Source: Roseburia_C sp900315735 (GTDB lineage: Bacteria; Bacillota; Clostridia; Lachnospirales; Lachnospiraceae). From it: a DNA stretch of 64,000 nt. The translations under genes were made by a program, and so were the position numbers. Below are positions 9,411 through 19,155 of this stretch, piece after piece. Where the stretch lies: NCBI GenBank assembly GCA_052118425.1, contig JBQKHF010000010.1. One strand, 5' to 3'. Every line of letters begins with the position of its first letter. Position 1 is the stretch's first letter. The notes under the pieces are model-generated. The model had not been told where the DNA came from and searched no databases. It saw only the letters and a program-made list of their open reading frames with translations.

Positions 9411-11924
9411 TTGGATAAATATGAATACAAATTAAAACTAGATGAAATAAAAAATCTGATGGCAAAGAAGCAGTATACAGAAGCCGCTGAAATTGCTGAC
9501 AGTATCAACTGGCGTAAGGTTCGTAATGTCAATGCACTGATGAAAGCCGGAGATATTTATGCACAGATTGGTCGTTATGATGAAGCAAAAGAGATTCTCC
9601 TGATGGCATATGACCGTTCTCCTATCGGACGAATGATTATCTATAAGCTGGCAGAGATTGCCATCAAAACGAAGGAATTTGATGAAGCACAGGAATATTA
9701 TGATGAGTTTGTAGAGATTGCACCACATGATAATTTGAAATATATTCTCCGCTATGAGATGAATAAAGCAAAGGGTGCAGGTCTGGATGTCTTAATTCAG
9801 ATTCTCGAAGAATTAAAGGAACAGGAATATACCGAGAAATGGGCATTTGAACTGGCATATTTATATCATCAGGCAGGACGCAGCGAAGAATGTATCAATG
9901 CCTGTGATGAACTGATTCTCTGGTTTGGCGATGGTCCATATGTAGAGAAAGCACTGGAATTAAAGATGCTTTATCAGCCATTAAACCGGGCACAGGAGGA
10001 CAAGTACCGCCAGTTTAAACAACGGAAGGACGGAATCGTGGAAGTGCGGCCGGAGGATTATTTGGAATCCGGTGAGATTATCAAGGAGCCGGTACAGATT
10101 AAACCGGTAACCACCAATGCAGAGAAATTTAATACGGTAAACCTGCAGGAAGAATTAGCCCGCAGCATGCAGCAGATTATGAATGCCACAGAGAAGGAAG
10201 AAGTGGCAGATACCATGCAGGGAATCAAGAAAATTGTAGAAGAGATTCCTTATTTACAGCTCCCACAGGATGAAGAAGCACAGAAAGAGCGTTTTGCGGA
10301 TATCCCAACCGATGAAGAAATCGATGGCTCCCTAAAAATTAATTTCCAGGAGATGTTAGGCGAAGATTATGATGGTCAGATGCGTATGGTAGTTCCGGAG
10401 AAGAGTGCATTAGAAGCACAGATTACCGGACAGATGAGCATACAGGATATTTTAGAGGAGTGGGAGAAGACCAAGCGTGCCGCAGAGAAAGCATTACAGG
10501 AAGCGGAACAGCAGAAGTTAGAATCTGCCAAGGCAAAGGCATTAGCAGAAGCCGGAGATATCATGGAGCGTCTTGCAGATGTAATTCCGCAGCTGGATGC
10601 AGGACTTACTTCCAAAGAATTATTAGAAAAAGAATACTTAGGCAAGCTGCCGGAGGAAGAAGCCGGACAGCTTGTTGCCAATATGAATGATATTTTGCAG
10701 CAGCAGATTGATTCCATCAGTCAGGCAAATGCGAAAATCGATGAATTCCTAGCTGCCGGCGCACCGGGACAGAACGGAGAGGCGGCTGCAAATGCAGCAG
10801 ATGCGATGGAAATTCCGGAAGGAGAAGATATTGCATCTGCCGATGAAGAAGAGGCGGCTGGCACAGAAGAAATGACAGAGCTTTCCCCGGAGGAAGAACT
10901 TCCAGAGATTGCACTGCCGGATGATATTGCAGAAGAGATGGCAGCAGCTGAGGCAGAAGAATTGCCGGAGACCGATGCCGTAGATTCTGAAGAGACAACG
11001 GAACTTTCCGGAAACTTAGAAGCAGAGGAAGTATCCGATGCCGCAGAAGAAATTTTACCGAAGATACAGTTAGAGCCGGAAGCTGCGACAGAGGATGCGA
11101 AACCGGAGGAGAAACTTCCGGAAATTGCAGAGCCGGATTTGGAAGAGGACAACATCGGAGAGAGAAAACCGATTACCCATCTTTCCAAGGAACAGAAAGC
11201 TATCTTTACTTACTTTGTTCCGGTATCCGGAATGGAGCCGCAGATTTGTCAGGCAATGGAAGGATCCATTGAACATTTAGAAAAGGGAATCAAAGGTGGC
11301 AACATCCTGATTCAGGGAGCAAGAGGAAGCGGTAAGACGGTACTTGCCACCGCACTGGTGAAGGCAATCCAGAATGAAATCGGAAAGCCGGGCAAGCGTG
11401 TCGGAAAGATAGATGCTGTTTCATTAAATCAGAAAAATATCCCGGAGCTTTTAAAGAAAGTTGCCGGTGGATGTCTTATTATAGAAAAAATCGGAGGAAT
11501 CAGCCGGGAAACAGCCGTGAAATTATCACTGGCATTAGAAGCAGATGACACCGGAATCCTTGTAATCGCAGAAGATACCAGAGAGGGAATCACCAAAGCA
11601 ATGGGAAGAGATGAGTCCTTTGCCAGACGATTTACCGAGAAGATTACGCTTCCGATATTTACCAGTGACGAGCTGGTATCCTTTGCAAAATCGTATGCCC
11701 ACGAACTGACCTATGAAATAGATGAGATGGCGGTTCTTGCTCTATACAACAGAATTAGTAACATTCAACGCTTAGACAGAGCGACCACGCTGACCGAGGT
11801 GAAAGAAATCGTGGACGAAGCAATTGCCAATTCCGAGAAATTCAGCATTAAGAAAGTATTTTTTTCAAAGAAATACAAGGATGATGATTACGTCATTCTC
11901 CATGAAAAGGATTTCGAAGAATAG
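9411..11924 (+). CDS. TPR-repeat protein with C-terminal AAA-type P-loop ATPase domain
   Basis: 837 residues starting at TTG; GAGGTG lies 7 nt upstream and no ATG fits better. Residues about 1-170 form TPR-like helix pairs (AMKAGDIYAQIGRYDEAKEI pattern). A long, very acidic and Ala/Glu-rich low-complexity linker runs from about 220 to 580. The C-terminal domain has a Walker A motif, GARGSGKT (about 636-643), a Walker B-like GGCLIIEKIGG, and an AAA-like ending with a sensor-2-type helix. It is cytosolic. It heads an operon with glgB, which suggests a role in glycogen metabolism or its control, but this link is positional only. I do not know a named family for the whole protein. Confidence 0.75.
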   Translation: MDKYEYKLKLDEIKNLMAKKQYTEAAEIADSINWRKVRNVNALMKAGDIYAQIGRYDEAKEILLMAYDRSPIGRMIIYKLAEIAIKTKEFDEAQEYYDEFVEIAPHDNLKYILRYEMNKAKGAGLDVLIQILEELKEQEYTEKWAFELAYLYHQAGRSEECINACDELILWFGDGPYVEKALELKMLYQPLNRAQEDKYRQFKQRKDGIVEVRPEDYLESGEIIKEPVQIKPVTTNAEKFNTVNLQEELARSMQQIMNATEKEEVADTMQGIKKIVEEIPYLQLPQDEEAQKERFADIPTDEEIDGSLKINFQEMLGEDYDGQMRMVVPEKSALEAQITGQMSIQDILEEWEKTKRAAEKALQEAEQQKLESAKAKALAEAGDIMERLADVIPQLDAGLTSKELLEKEYLGKLPEEEAGQLVANMNDILQQQIDSISQANAKIDEFLAAGAPGQNGEAAANAADAMEIPEGEDIASADEEEAAGTEEMTELSPEEELPEIALPDDIAEEMAAAEAEELPETDAVDSEETTELSGNLEAEEVSDAAEEILPKIQLEPEAATEDAKPEEKLPEIAEPDLEEDNIGERKPITHLSKEQKAIFTYFVPVSGMEPQICQAMEGSIEHLEKGIKGGNILIQGARGSGKTVLATALVKAIQNEIGKPGKRVGKIDAVSLNQKNIPELLKKVAGGCLIIEKIGGISRETAVKLSLALEADDTGILVIAEDTREGITKAMGRDESFARRFTEKITLPIFTSDELVSFAKSYAHELTYEIDEMAVLALYNRISNIQRLDRATTLTEVKEIVDEAIANSEKFSIKKVFFSKKYKDDDYVILHEKDFEE

Positions 11925-11951
11925 GAAAGAAAGAAACGAGGTGTAGTATAA

Positions 11952-13859
11952 ATGGGGAACTTCACAGAACTGGACATGTATTTATTTGGCCAGGCAACAC
12001 ACTATGATATTTACAAGAAACTGGGAGCTCATCCGGCAGAGATAAGGAAGAAAAAGGGGATTCTTTTCGATGTCTGGGCACCACATGCTGCAGAAGTCTA
12101 TGTCATTGGAACTTTTAATGACTGGAATGAGACAGCAAATCCGATGCGGCGGTTAGAGCCGGCGGGAATTGGAATTTTTGAAGCATTTATTCCAAAGGCA
12201 GAGCTGGGAGACTTATACAAATATCTGATTATCACACCAGATGGCCGGAAATTGTATAAAGCAGATCCATATGCCAACTATGCAGAGGTACGTCCGGGAA
12301 CAGCATCCCGTATTGCAGACATTGAGCATTTCAAATGGACTGACGATAAGTGGATGAACAAACGGAAACAGACAGAAGATGTTTATGCAGAGCCAATGGC
12401 AATTTATGAGGTACATCCGGGTTCCTGGATGCGCCATCCGGGAAGAGAGGATGATGGATATTATTCCTATCGTGAAATGGCAGCGGCACTGACGAAGTAT
12501 GTTAAAGGCATGGGATATTCTCATGTAGAATTAATGGGAATTTCCGAATACCCATACGATGGTTCCTGGGGTTATCAGGTAACCGGCTACTATGCACCGA
12601 CTTCACGGTATGGAACGCCGGAGGATTTTGCTTATCTGGTAAACTACCTGCATAAGCACGGCATTGGTGTTATCTTAGACTGGGTACCGGCACATTTCCC
12701 GAAGGATGCCCATGGACTGGCTGACTTTGATGGCTGCCCGTTATATGAATATGCCGACCCGCGGATGGGTGAGCATCCGGAGTGGGGTACCAAAATTTTC
12801 GATTATGGCAAATCAGAAGTAAAGAACTTCTTAATTGGAAGTGCCTTAATGTGGATTGAACATTATCACATTGACGGACTCCGTGTAGATGCGGTGGCAT
12901 CCATGTTATATCTTGACTATGGCAAGAAGGACGGACAGTGGATTGCCAATAAATATGGCGAGAACAAGAACTTAGAAGCCATCGAATTCTTCCGCCATAT
13001 CAATACCTTAATCACTGGAAGAAATCACGGTACTGTCATGATTGCAGAGGAATCTACCGCATGGCCGATGGTAACCGGACCGGCAGACAAGGGTGGATTG
13101 AATTTTACATACAAATGGAATATGGGATGGATGCATGATTTCTTGGATTATATGTCCTTAGACCCGTATTTCCGTAAAAATAATCATCACAAGATGACCT
13201 TCGCCATGAGTTATAACAACTCTGAAAAATACATTCTGGTGCTGTCTCATGATGAAGTGGTGCATCTGAAGAAATCCATGTGGGAGAAGATGCCGGGTGA
13301 TGAGGAAGACAAGTTCCGCAATTTAAAGAGCGCATACTCCTTTATGATGGGACATCCGGGCAAGAAGCTTCTCTTTATGGGACAGGATTTCGGACAGCTT
13401 CGTGAGTGGAGTGAAGAGCGTGAGTTAGACTGGTATCTTATGGAAGAACCACGTCACAGACAGTTAAATGAATACTTCCGTGAACTACTTCACATTTACC
13501 GGAAATATCCGGCAATGTATGAGCAGGACAGTGACTGGAACGGATTTGAATGGATAAATGCGGATGATGCAGACCGAAGCATCTACAGCTTTGTCCGCAA
13601 GAGCAAGAATGGCAAGAACTCACTTCTCTTTGTCTGCAACATGACACCGGTAGCCAGAGACGATTACCGTGTGGGTGTACCAAAGAAAGGCACTTACCAT
13701 CTGCTGTTAAACAGCAACGAAGCCCGTTTCGGCGGTACAGAAGCAGATAAGAGCAGACCGGCAAGCTATAAGGCAGTGAAGTCGGAATGCGATGGAAGAG
13801 AATATTCCATTTCCTATCCACTGCCGCCGTTTGGTGTCGCAGTGTTCCGGGTAATGTAG
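11952..13859 (+). CDS. glgB: 1,4-alpha-glucan branching enzyme
   Basis: GlgB cuts alpha-1,4 glucan chains and rejoins them in alpha-1,6 linkage during glycogen synthesis. 635 residues, normal length. An N-terminal CBM48 domain (about 30-120, WAPHAAEVYVIGTFNDWN) precedes the GH13 barrel. The catalytic residues are visible: the Asp of GLRVDAVASMLY (nucleophile), the Glu of IAEESTAWP (acid/base), and the HD of LSHDEVVHL. An all-beta C-terminal domain completes it. It has a GAGGTG site before the ATG and ends at a strong terminator. No other glycogen genes are in the window. Confidence 0.95.
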   Translation: MGNFTELDMYLFGQATHYDIYKKLGAHPAEIRKKKGILFDVWAPHAAEVYVIGTFNDWNETANPMRRLEPAGIGIFEAFIPKAELGDLYKYLIITPDGRKLYKADPYANYAEVRPGTASRIADIEHFKWTDDKWMNKRKQTEDVYAEPMAIYEVHPGSWMRHPGREDDGYYSYREMAAALTKYVKGMGYSHVELMGISEYPYDGSWGYQVTGYYAPTSRYGTPEDFAYLVNYLHKHGIGVILDWVPAHFPKDAHGLADFDGCPLYEYADPRMGEHPEWGTKIFDYGKSEVKNFLIGSALMWIEHYHIDGLRVDAVASMLYLDYGKKDGQWIANKYGENKNLEAIEFFRHINTLITGRNHGTVMIAEESTAWPMVTGPADKGGLNFTYKWNMGWMHDFLDYMSLDPYFRKNNHHKMTFAMSYNNSEKYILVLSHDEVVHLKKSMWEKMPGDEEDKFRNLKSAYSFMMGHPGKKLLFMGQDFGQLREWSEERELDWYLMEEPRHRQLNEYFRELLHIYRKYPAMYEQDSDWNGFEWINADDADRSIYSFVRKSKNGKNSLLFVCNMTPVARDDYRVGVPKKGTYHLLLNSNEARFGGTEADKSRPASYKAVKSECDGREYSISYPLPPFGVAVFRVM

Positions 13860-13884
13860 AGGACAGAAAATCACAAGACAAAGC

Positions 13885-13918
13885 AGCACGTTAACCAGAT
13901 AGGTTAACGTGCTTTTTT
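13885..13918 (+). terminator. Intrinsic terminator after glgB
   Basis: GCACGTTAACC and GGTTAACGTGC form an 11-bp perfect stem with a 5-nt loop, followed by T6. Confidence 0.92.
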
Positions 13919-14273
13919 GCTTTACAGGAAATTACTTTCCTGTAAAGTAAAAAACGCTCCGCGAGGATGCGCACTGCGGCGTATAAGGTAGATGTCGCAA
14001 GCGACCGCCGCAGGCGCGAGAATGTGCTGAGGCACATTCTTTATTCATGCCATGCATTCGTAAGAAGCTGCCGGTGACAGATTTTGTAGATAAAAATAGA
14101 CAAAAAAGCAAAAAGTGAAGCTCAAAATTATAAAAAGATAATAAATTTCATAAATAAATGATGAAAAAATACAGATTGTGAAAAATATTTTCCAGTTGTT
14201 TTCAATGGCTTGTTTCTGCGGTTTAAGTGCCTTAAGATGAAGGTAAATAAAATACAGCAGAAAGGAGAAGAAC
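13919..14273. other. Non-coding block with three strong hairpins, then A+T-rich promoter region
   Basis: The stretch 13920-13947 is a 12-bp perfect inverted repeat with a 4-nt loop. At 13976-14011, arms GCGGCG/CGCCGC enclose an inner GTCGC/GCGAC stem. At 14019-14040, AGAATGTGC/GCACATTCT form a 9-bp stem with loop TGAG. The part up to about 14045 is much more G+C rich than its surroundings and has no coding ORF I would support; it looks like an interspersed intergenic repeat or a structured RNA. The remaining 230 nt are A+T rich and should hold the promoter and operators of the sugar operon. Confidence 0.5.
14146..14192. promoter_or_regulatory. Candidate operators for the RpiR-family regulator
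   Basis: TTTCA-N11-TGAAA (14146-14166) and GAAAA-N3-TTTTC (14180-14192) lie upstream of the first operon gene. Short TGAAA/TTTCA inverted repeats are typical of RpiR/MurR operators, but in such A+T-rich sequence chance matches are likely. Confidence 0.3.
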
Positions 14274-16163
14274 GTGTATAATCATTTATTTCAGCCAATT
14301 TCTATTAATGGAATGATATTAAAAAATAGAATTGTGGCAACACCGACAGGTGATGATTTTGAAGAAAAAGCATTGGGTGGCGCAGCACTTGTAATTGCGG
14401 GACATGCAATAGTAGAACCGGGACGTTCCGGTTTTGCAAGTCCGGAAGAACCGTATCCATTTGCCAAGTATGAAAGAGAAGCAACCAGAAAGAAAGTGCT
14501 TAAGATTCACAAAGGCGGAGCAAAAGCTTCTATCGAAATCTTCCACGCAGGACAGGATGCAAGAACGGTGGATTATGCGAAAGGACCATCGGGATTTATC
14601 CGCCCGGATGGAGTAGAAGTAAAGGAAATGGATGAAGCGTTGATGGAGGAGACACTGCAGTGGTATGCCGAGACCGCAGCAAGTGCGAGAAAAATTGGTT
14701 TCGATTCCATTTTTCTTCACTTCGGACATGGCTGGCTTCCGGCACAGTTCCTTTCCCCGCATTACAATCACCGGACAGATTCCTACGGCGGAAGCATAGA
14801 AAACCGCAGCCGTTTTCCACTTCGGATATTAGAAACTGTTCGAAAAGCAGTTGGAAAAGATTATCCGATTGATATGCGTGTCAGTGCCTATGAATGGATT
14901 GAAGATTCCATAAGCTTTGAAGATGTGATGTATTTCCTGAAACAGGCAGAGCAGTATGTGGATACCGTTCAGATTTCATCGGGAATCGATAAAGTATTTG
15001 AGGCAAATGTGCATTGTATCACGACCAATCTGGAAGAGGAAATGCCGAATCTCAAATGGGCAAAAATTGCAAAGCAGGAGCTTAAGATTCCGGTTTCTGT
15101 GGTCAGCGCCGTTATGACACCGGAAATGGCCGATGAGATTATTGCAAAGGGCTATGTGGATATGGTGGCATTTGGAAGAACACTTCTGGCAGATCCGAAC
15201 TGGCCGAAGAAGGCACGGGAAGGACATCCGGAAGACATTGTTCCATGTCTCAGATGCTCCAACTGTTATCACATTTCCACAGACCACTGGAATGTAGGCT
15301 GTTCGGTAAATCCAAGATATCATAATGAGGAATTTGTTCCATCGGGACTGGATTTGCCGGAAGCAAAAGAGAAAAAACATGTGGTAATCGTTGGTGGAGG
15401 ACCGGCAGGCATGAAAGCTGCCATGACAGCATATGACCGGGGACATCAGGTGACATTACTGGAAAAGGAAAGTGAACTGGGCGGCATGCTTCGTTTCATT
15501 GAAAAGGAAGCACACAAGGAAGAAATTAAGCGGCTTCTGAAGTATTACCGGACGCAGATGGCAAAAAGAAAGATAGAGGTTCGTCTGAACACAGAAGCAA
15601 CACCAGAGTTCATAAAAGAGCTTCAGCCGGATTCATTGATAGTTGCCCTTGGTGCCATAGAGAGGATTCTTCCGATTCCGGGAATTGACGGTTCCAAGGT
15701 ACAGCTTGCAACAAAAGCAATTGCATATCCGGAACAGCTAGGACAGGATATTGTAATCCTTGGTGGAGGAAGTATTGGATGCGAGATAGGATTGGAACTT
15801 GCCGAGCAGGGAAAGAATGTTTCCATTCTGGAACTGACCGATACACTGGCAGCAAATGCCAACTCTTTATACCGGGAAGCATTACGTCAGAAGTTTTTGC
15901 AGTATGAGAATCTTCACAGCCTGTTAAAATGCGGTTGCAGCAGAATCAAAGAGGATGTTGTTGTTTATAAGGATGAAAAGGGAGAAGAGAAGAGTATTTC
16001 CTATGACAACCTGATTCTTTCTACCGGACTTTCGGCACAGAAAAAGCTTGTAGAAGCATTTTACGGAATCTGTAAAGATACCATAGCAATTGGGGACTGT
16101 ATCAGTCCATCGAACATTATGAATGCAAATTTTGAAGGGTTTGCAGCAGGATTAAATATATAA
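14274..16163 (+). CDS. NADH:flavin oxidoreductase of the Old Yellow Enzyme / 2,4-dienoyl-CoA reductase family
   Basis: 629 residues from a GTG start preceded by AGGAGAAG. Residues about 1-345 form the FMN-binding TIM barrel. A cysteine cluster, CLRCSNC followed by C about 14 residues later (VGCSVNP), binds the [4Fe-4S] centre. Residues about 365-629 are the FAD/NAD(P) domain, with VVIVGGGPAGMKAA and IVILGGGSIGCEIG. The layout matches FadH, BaiCD/BaiH and the gut daidzein reductase: ene-reductases that take electrons from NAD(P)H via FAD and Fe-S. The substrate is unknown. The next gene, 38 nt on, is a PTS permease, which is unusual company for this enzyme. Confidence 0.88.
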   Translation: MYNHLFQPISINGMILKNRIVATPTGDDFEEKALGGAALVIAGHAIVEPGRSGFASPEEPYPFAKYEREATRKKVLKIHKGGAKASIEIFHAGQDARTVDYAKGPSGFIRPDGVEVKEMDEALMEETLQWYAETAASARKIGFDSIFLHFGHGWLPAQFLSPHYNHRTDSYGGSIENRSRFPLRILETVRKAVGKDYPIDMRVSAYEWIEDSISFEDVMYFLKQAEQYVDTVQISSGIDKVFEANVHCITTNLEEEMPNLKWAKIAKQELKIPVSVVSAVMTPEMADEIIAKGYVDMVAFGRTLLADPNWPKKAREGHPEDIVPCLRCSNCYHISTDHWNVGCSVNPRYHNEEFVPSGLDLPEAKEKKHVVIVGGGPAGMKAAMTAYDRGHQVTLLEKESELGGMLRFIEKEAHKEEIKRLLKYYRTQMAKRKIEVRLNTEATPEFIKELQPDSLIVALGAIERILPIPGIDGSKVQLATKAIAYPEQLGQDIVILGGGSIGCEIGLELAEQGKNVSILELTDTLAANANSLYREALRQKFLQYENLHSLLKCGCSRIKEDVVVYKDEKGEEKSISYDNLILSTGLSAQKKLVEAFYGICKDTIAIGDCISPSNIMNANFEGFAAGLNI

Positions 16164-16201
16164 GAAAAATGTGAATTACACAAAAGAAAGGGGTAATACG
16201 A

Positions 16202-17581
16202 ATGAAAGACTACTCAGAATTAATTCAGGCGGTTATCGCCGGCGTAGGTGGCACAGATAATATTGAAAGTTGTATTCACTGTGCAACAAGACTCCGTTTT
16301 ACATTAAAGGATGGAGCAAAATTTGATCAGGCTTCCTTAAAGAAAGTAAAAGGTGTACTGGGAACCTTAATCGGCTCCGGATATTATCAGGTATTAATCG
16401 GACCAAATGTAGGTGATGTTTATGCACAGCTTGCAGAAGTTCCGGCACTGAAATCCAAATTAAAAGCAGAAAATCCAGCAGAAGCTGTGGATGGCGGGAA
16501 GAAGAAAGTCGGACTTTTAGACAGATTTACAAAAATGATGTCCGATGTATATGCACCGTATATTCCGATTTTGGCAACCGGTGGTATCGCATCCGGATTA
16601 ATTGGATTACTGGCAAACATTGGCGTAGTAGACAGCACAGGTCTTACTTACCAGACCTTTTATTCTATTTTTTATTCGCTGATTTATTTCTTCCCGATTC
16701 TGTTGGCATTTACAGCAGGAAAGCATTTTAAATGTAATCCTTATGTAGCCGTAACACTGGGTGCATCCATTATGTATCCTGGCGTAGCAGACCTTCTGGT
16801 AACCGGTGAGAAAGCTTCCTTATTGGGAATTAACTTTACCGCATATAATTTCAGCGGTTCCTTTATCCCGATTTTACTGGCAGTATTCTGTATGAGTTAT
16901 TTTGAAAAATGGCTGAAAAAGATTTTGCCACAGGTAGTGCAGTTTATCCTTGTTCCATTCTTATGTTTGATTGTATTTGTTCCACTTAGCATTCTTGTAT
17001 TTGGACCGCTGGGCGGCCTTGTTGCAAACGGAATTAATGCCGTATACGGTGTAGTAAGCGCAAGCAAGATTCTTGTAGGCATTGTATTTGGTGGATTATT
17101 CTCCTTGGTAATCCTTCTTGGTATGCACTGGGCAGTTACTCCGATTCTTCTTGGAATTATGGCAGAGCAGGGCTTTGAGCCGGCGCTGGCAGCAGGTGGA
17201 ATGGGTAACTACGCAGCACTTGGAATCTGCCTTGCAGTAGCAGTATTTGCAAAAAATGCAGGAGACAAGACAACTGCAGGTTCAGCAGCATTTACCAATG
17301 CACTTTGCGGTATTACAGAGCCTGGACTTTACGGTATCATTTTAAGAAGCAAATGGTTGCTTGGAACAATGATTGTTTCCGGTGCAGTAGCAGGATTAGT
17401 TCTTGGAATCGGCGGTGTTGCAGCAACAAACTTCTCCTTCTCAGGACTTCTTGCTTTCAGTGGCTGGTTTGGATGTGTCAACTTCCCGATGTACTGCGTA
17501 GGAATTATCGTATCTATCGTTTTAGGATTCGGAATCACAGCATTCCTGCTTAAGAGCGGTAAAGTAAAAGAATATGACTAG
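16202..17581 (+). CDS. PTS EIIBC component, glucose/sucrose/beta-glucoside superfamily
   Basis: 459 residues. The EIIB domain (about 1-85) has the phospho-cysteine C27 in CATRLRF. The EIIC domain (about 110-455) has about ten membrane helices and the family segment GITEPGLYGI. It imports and phosphorylates a sugar or glycoside at the membrane. There is no fused EIIA domain; a separate EIIA gene lies 1.1 kb downstream beyond the regulator, and both probably serve the same system. An AAGGGG site precedes the ATG. A substrate cannot be read from the sequence; the neighbours favour a glycoside or modified sugar. Confidence 0.9.
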   Translation: MKDYSELIQAVIAGVGGTDNIESCIHCATRLRFTLKDGAKFDQASLKKVKGVLGTLIGSGYYQVLIGPNVGDVYAQLAEVPALKSKLKAENPAEAVDGGKKKVGLLDRFTKMMSDVYAPYIPILATGGIASGLIGLLANIGVVDSTGLTYQTFYSIFYSLIYFFPILLAFTAGKHFKCNPYVAVTLGASIMYPGVADLLVTGEKASLLGINFTAYNFSGSFIPILLAVFCMSYFEKWLKKILPQVVQFILVPFLCLIVFVPLSILVFGPLGGLVANGINAVYGVVSASKILVGIVFGGLFSLVILLGMHWAVTPILLGIMAEQGFEPALAAGGMGNYAALGICLAVAVFAKNAGDKTTAGSAAFTNALCGITEPGLYGIILRSKWLLGTMIVSGAVAGLVLGIGGVAATNFSFSGLLAFSGWFGCVNFPMYCVGIIVSIVLGFGITAFLLKSGKVKEYD

Positions 17582-17716
17582 AATATAATTGATGCGGGGA
17601 ACCCGCAAAGCATATTTCTGGTAATTTACAATATCTTCCCTTTTTTTCCGGTGGATTCTCTGCTAAAATAAATGTAAAATTATTTGGCAAAAGCTGCCGG
17701 AAGAAAGGGAAGTGCT

Positions 17717-18574
17717 ATGATTATAGAAAAACTGATGAAGCAGGCAGACTTTACAGATGTTGAAAAAAGTATTGCAGCTTATTTGATGAAAAATGGGTTT
17801 GATGTAAAAAATATGTCCATTCAGTCTCTGGCACGTGCGACTTTTTCGTCGCCGTCTACTATTACAAGATTTTGTAGAAAGTTGGGACTGGATGGATATA
17901 AAAAATTTCAGATTCTGTTTTATTCAGAATATGAAGCATTTGCAAATCAGGGCGTAGTAGATGCAAACTATCCTTTTTCGGGGAATGACTCTTTTGAACA
18001 GATAGCAAGGAAACTTGCAAAATTAAATAATGAGACTATAAGAAAAACAGTGTCTGGATTTGATTATAACCAGCTGCACCGCATTGTACAGCGGGTGAGC
18101 AGAGCCGATATGATTAATGTTTTCAGTGTCGGAACCTCTGCCACAGTAGCACTGGAATTTCAACAGAAAATGCTGCGTTTTGGTAAAATAGTAAACTTGA
18201 CGATGAGTTCCTGTTTCCTGCCGGGCTATGCACTGACGGCAACGGAGCACACCGTCAATCTTGCAATTTCCCAGTCCGGCGAAAACCGGGATGTGGTAGA
18301 AAGCTTAAAGCTTTTGAAAAAGAATAAACGCTACTGCATAGGAATTACGGCAACTCCAGACAGCTCCGTGGCGAAAATGTGCCAGGAAGTCATTCTGGTG
18401 GATATTCAGGAGCAGTATTCCTATGAAGAAAAGATAGACACCTTTGCCGTGTACAGTGCGTTCCATTTTATATTGGATTGCATGTTTTCCTTTTTGTATC
18501 AGCTTGATTATGAAAGCAATGAAAAGGAGACAAAGGAAAAGGCGTATTTCATAAAAGAAAGTAAAGAACAGTAG
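17717..18574 (+). CDS. RpiR/MurR-family transcriptional regulator
   Basis: Start chosen at the ATG at 17717, which follows GAAAGGGAAG; an in-frame TTG at 17684 has no site. 285 residues. The N-terminal domain (about 1-75) is the RpiR helix-turn-helix, with the segment SIQSLARATFSSPSTITRFCRKLG. Residues about 105-260 form a SIS (sugar isomerase) domain, with VFSVGTSATVALEFQQK and AISQSGENRDVVE, which binds a phosphosugar effector. It lies between the PTS permease and its EIIA, so it most likely controls this operon in response to the imported phosphosugar. Confidence 0.9.
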   Translation: MIIEKLMKQADFTDVEKSIAAYLMKNGFDVKNMSIQSLARATFSSPSTITRFCRKLGLDGYKKFQILFYSEYEAFANQGVVDANYPFSGNDSFEQIARKLAKLNNETIRKTVSGFDYNQLHRIVQRVSRADMINVFSVGTSATVALEFQQKMLRFGKIVNLTMSSCFLPGYALTATEHTVNLAISQSGENRDVVESLKLLKKNKRYCIGITATPDSSVAKMCQEVILVDIQEQYSYEEKIDTFAVYSAFHFILDCMFSFLYQLDYESNEKETKEKAYFIKESKEQ

Positions 18575-18654
18575 CAGAAAGAATGTTATCCATAGTTATG
18601 TAAATCAATCTGACTTGGCAGCATAGAAAAAGAAAAGAAAGGCGGGAAATAGAG

Positions 18655-19155
18655 ATGTTTTCCATTTTTAAAAATAAAGAAAATTCCACAGAAGAAACTC
18701 AGACACCGGTTCTGAAAGCATATTTGTCAGGAAAAGTAATACCGATTGAAGAAGTAAAGGATGAAGTATTTTCCACAAAAGCCTTAGGCGATGGGCTGGC
18801 AATTGAACCGGAAGGAAATGTTGTTACCGCTCCGTGTGCCGCAACGGTTTCCTTATTAATGGATGATTCGAAACATGCCGTAGGCTTAACCTTATCAAAT
18901 GGAGCAGAAATTCTGATTCACGAAGGAATTGATACCGTAAATATGCAGGGAGATGGCTTCCGCTACTTTGTAAAACAGGGACAGAAAGTAAAAGCAGGAG
19001 ACAAGCTCTTAGAATTTGACCCGGAGAAAATCAAAGCCCAGGGATATGAGAAAACCTGCATTCTGGTATTTACCAATGGCGTTGAGTACCCGGATATGAA
19101 GCTTCATACCGGAATGGATGCGGTACAGAACGAGACTGTAATCGTAGAATTTTAA
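18655..19155 (+). CDS. PTS EIIA component, glucose type
   Basis: 166 residues, cytosolic, the size of a free EIIA-Glc domain. It carries the two active-site histidines, H74 (SKHAVGL) and H89 (EILIHEGIDTV); H89 takes the phosphate from HPr and passes it to EIIB. The typical GDKLLEFD strand is present. It should phosphorylate the EIIBC encoded at 16202-17581, which lacks EIIA. A GGCGGG site precedes the ATG, 80 nt after the regulator. A role in catabolite control, as for Crr, is possible but not shown. Confidence 0.9.
   Translation: MFSIFKNKENSTEETQTPVLKAYLSGKVIPIEEVKDEVFSTKALGDGLAIEPEGNVVTAPCAATVSLLMDDSKHAVGLTLSNGAEILIHEGIDTVNMQGDGFRYFVKQGQKVKAGDKLLEFDPEKIKAQGYEKTCILVFTNGVEYPDMKLHTGMDAVQNETVIVEF

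Noticed and set aside
10721..11188. Minus-strand Ser/Ala-rich ORF inside the TPR/P-loop gene
   Set aside because: It is the antisense of the acidic Glu/Ala linker; it has no motif.
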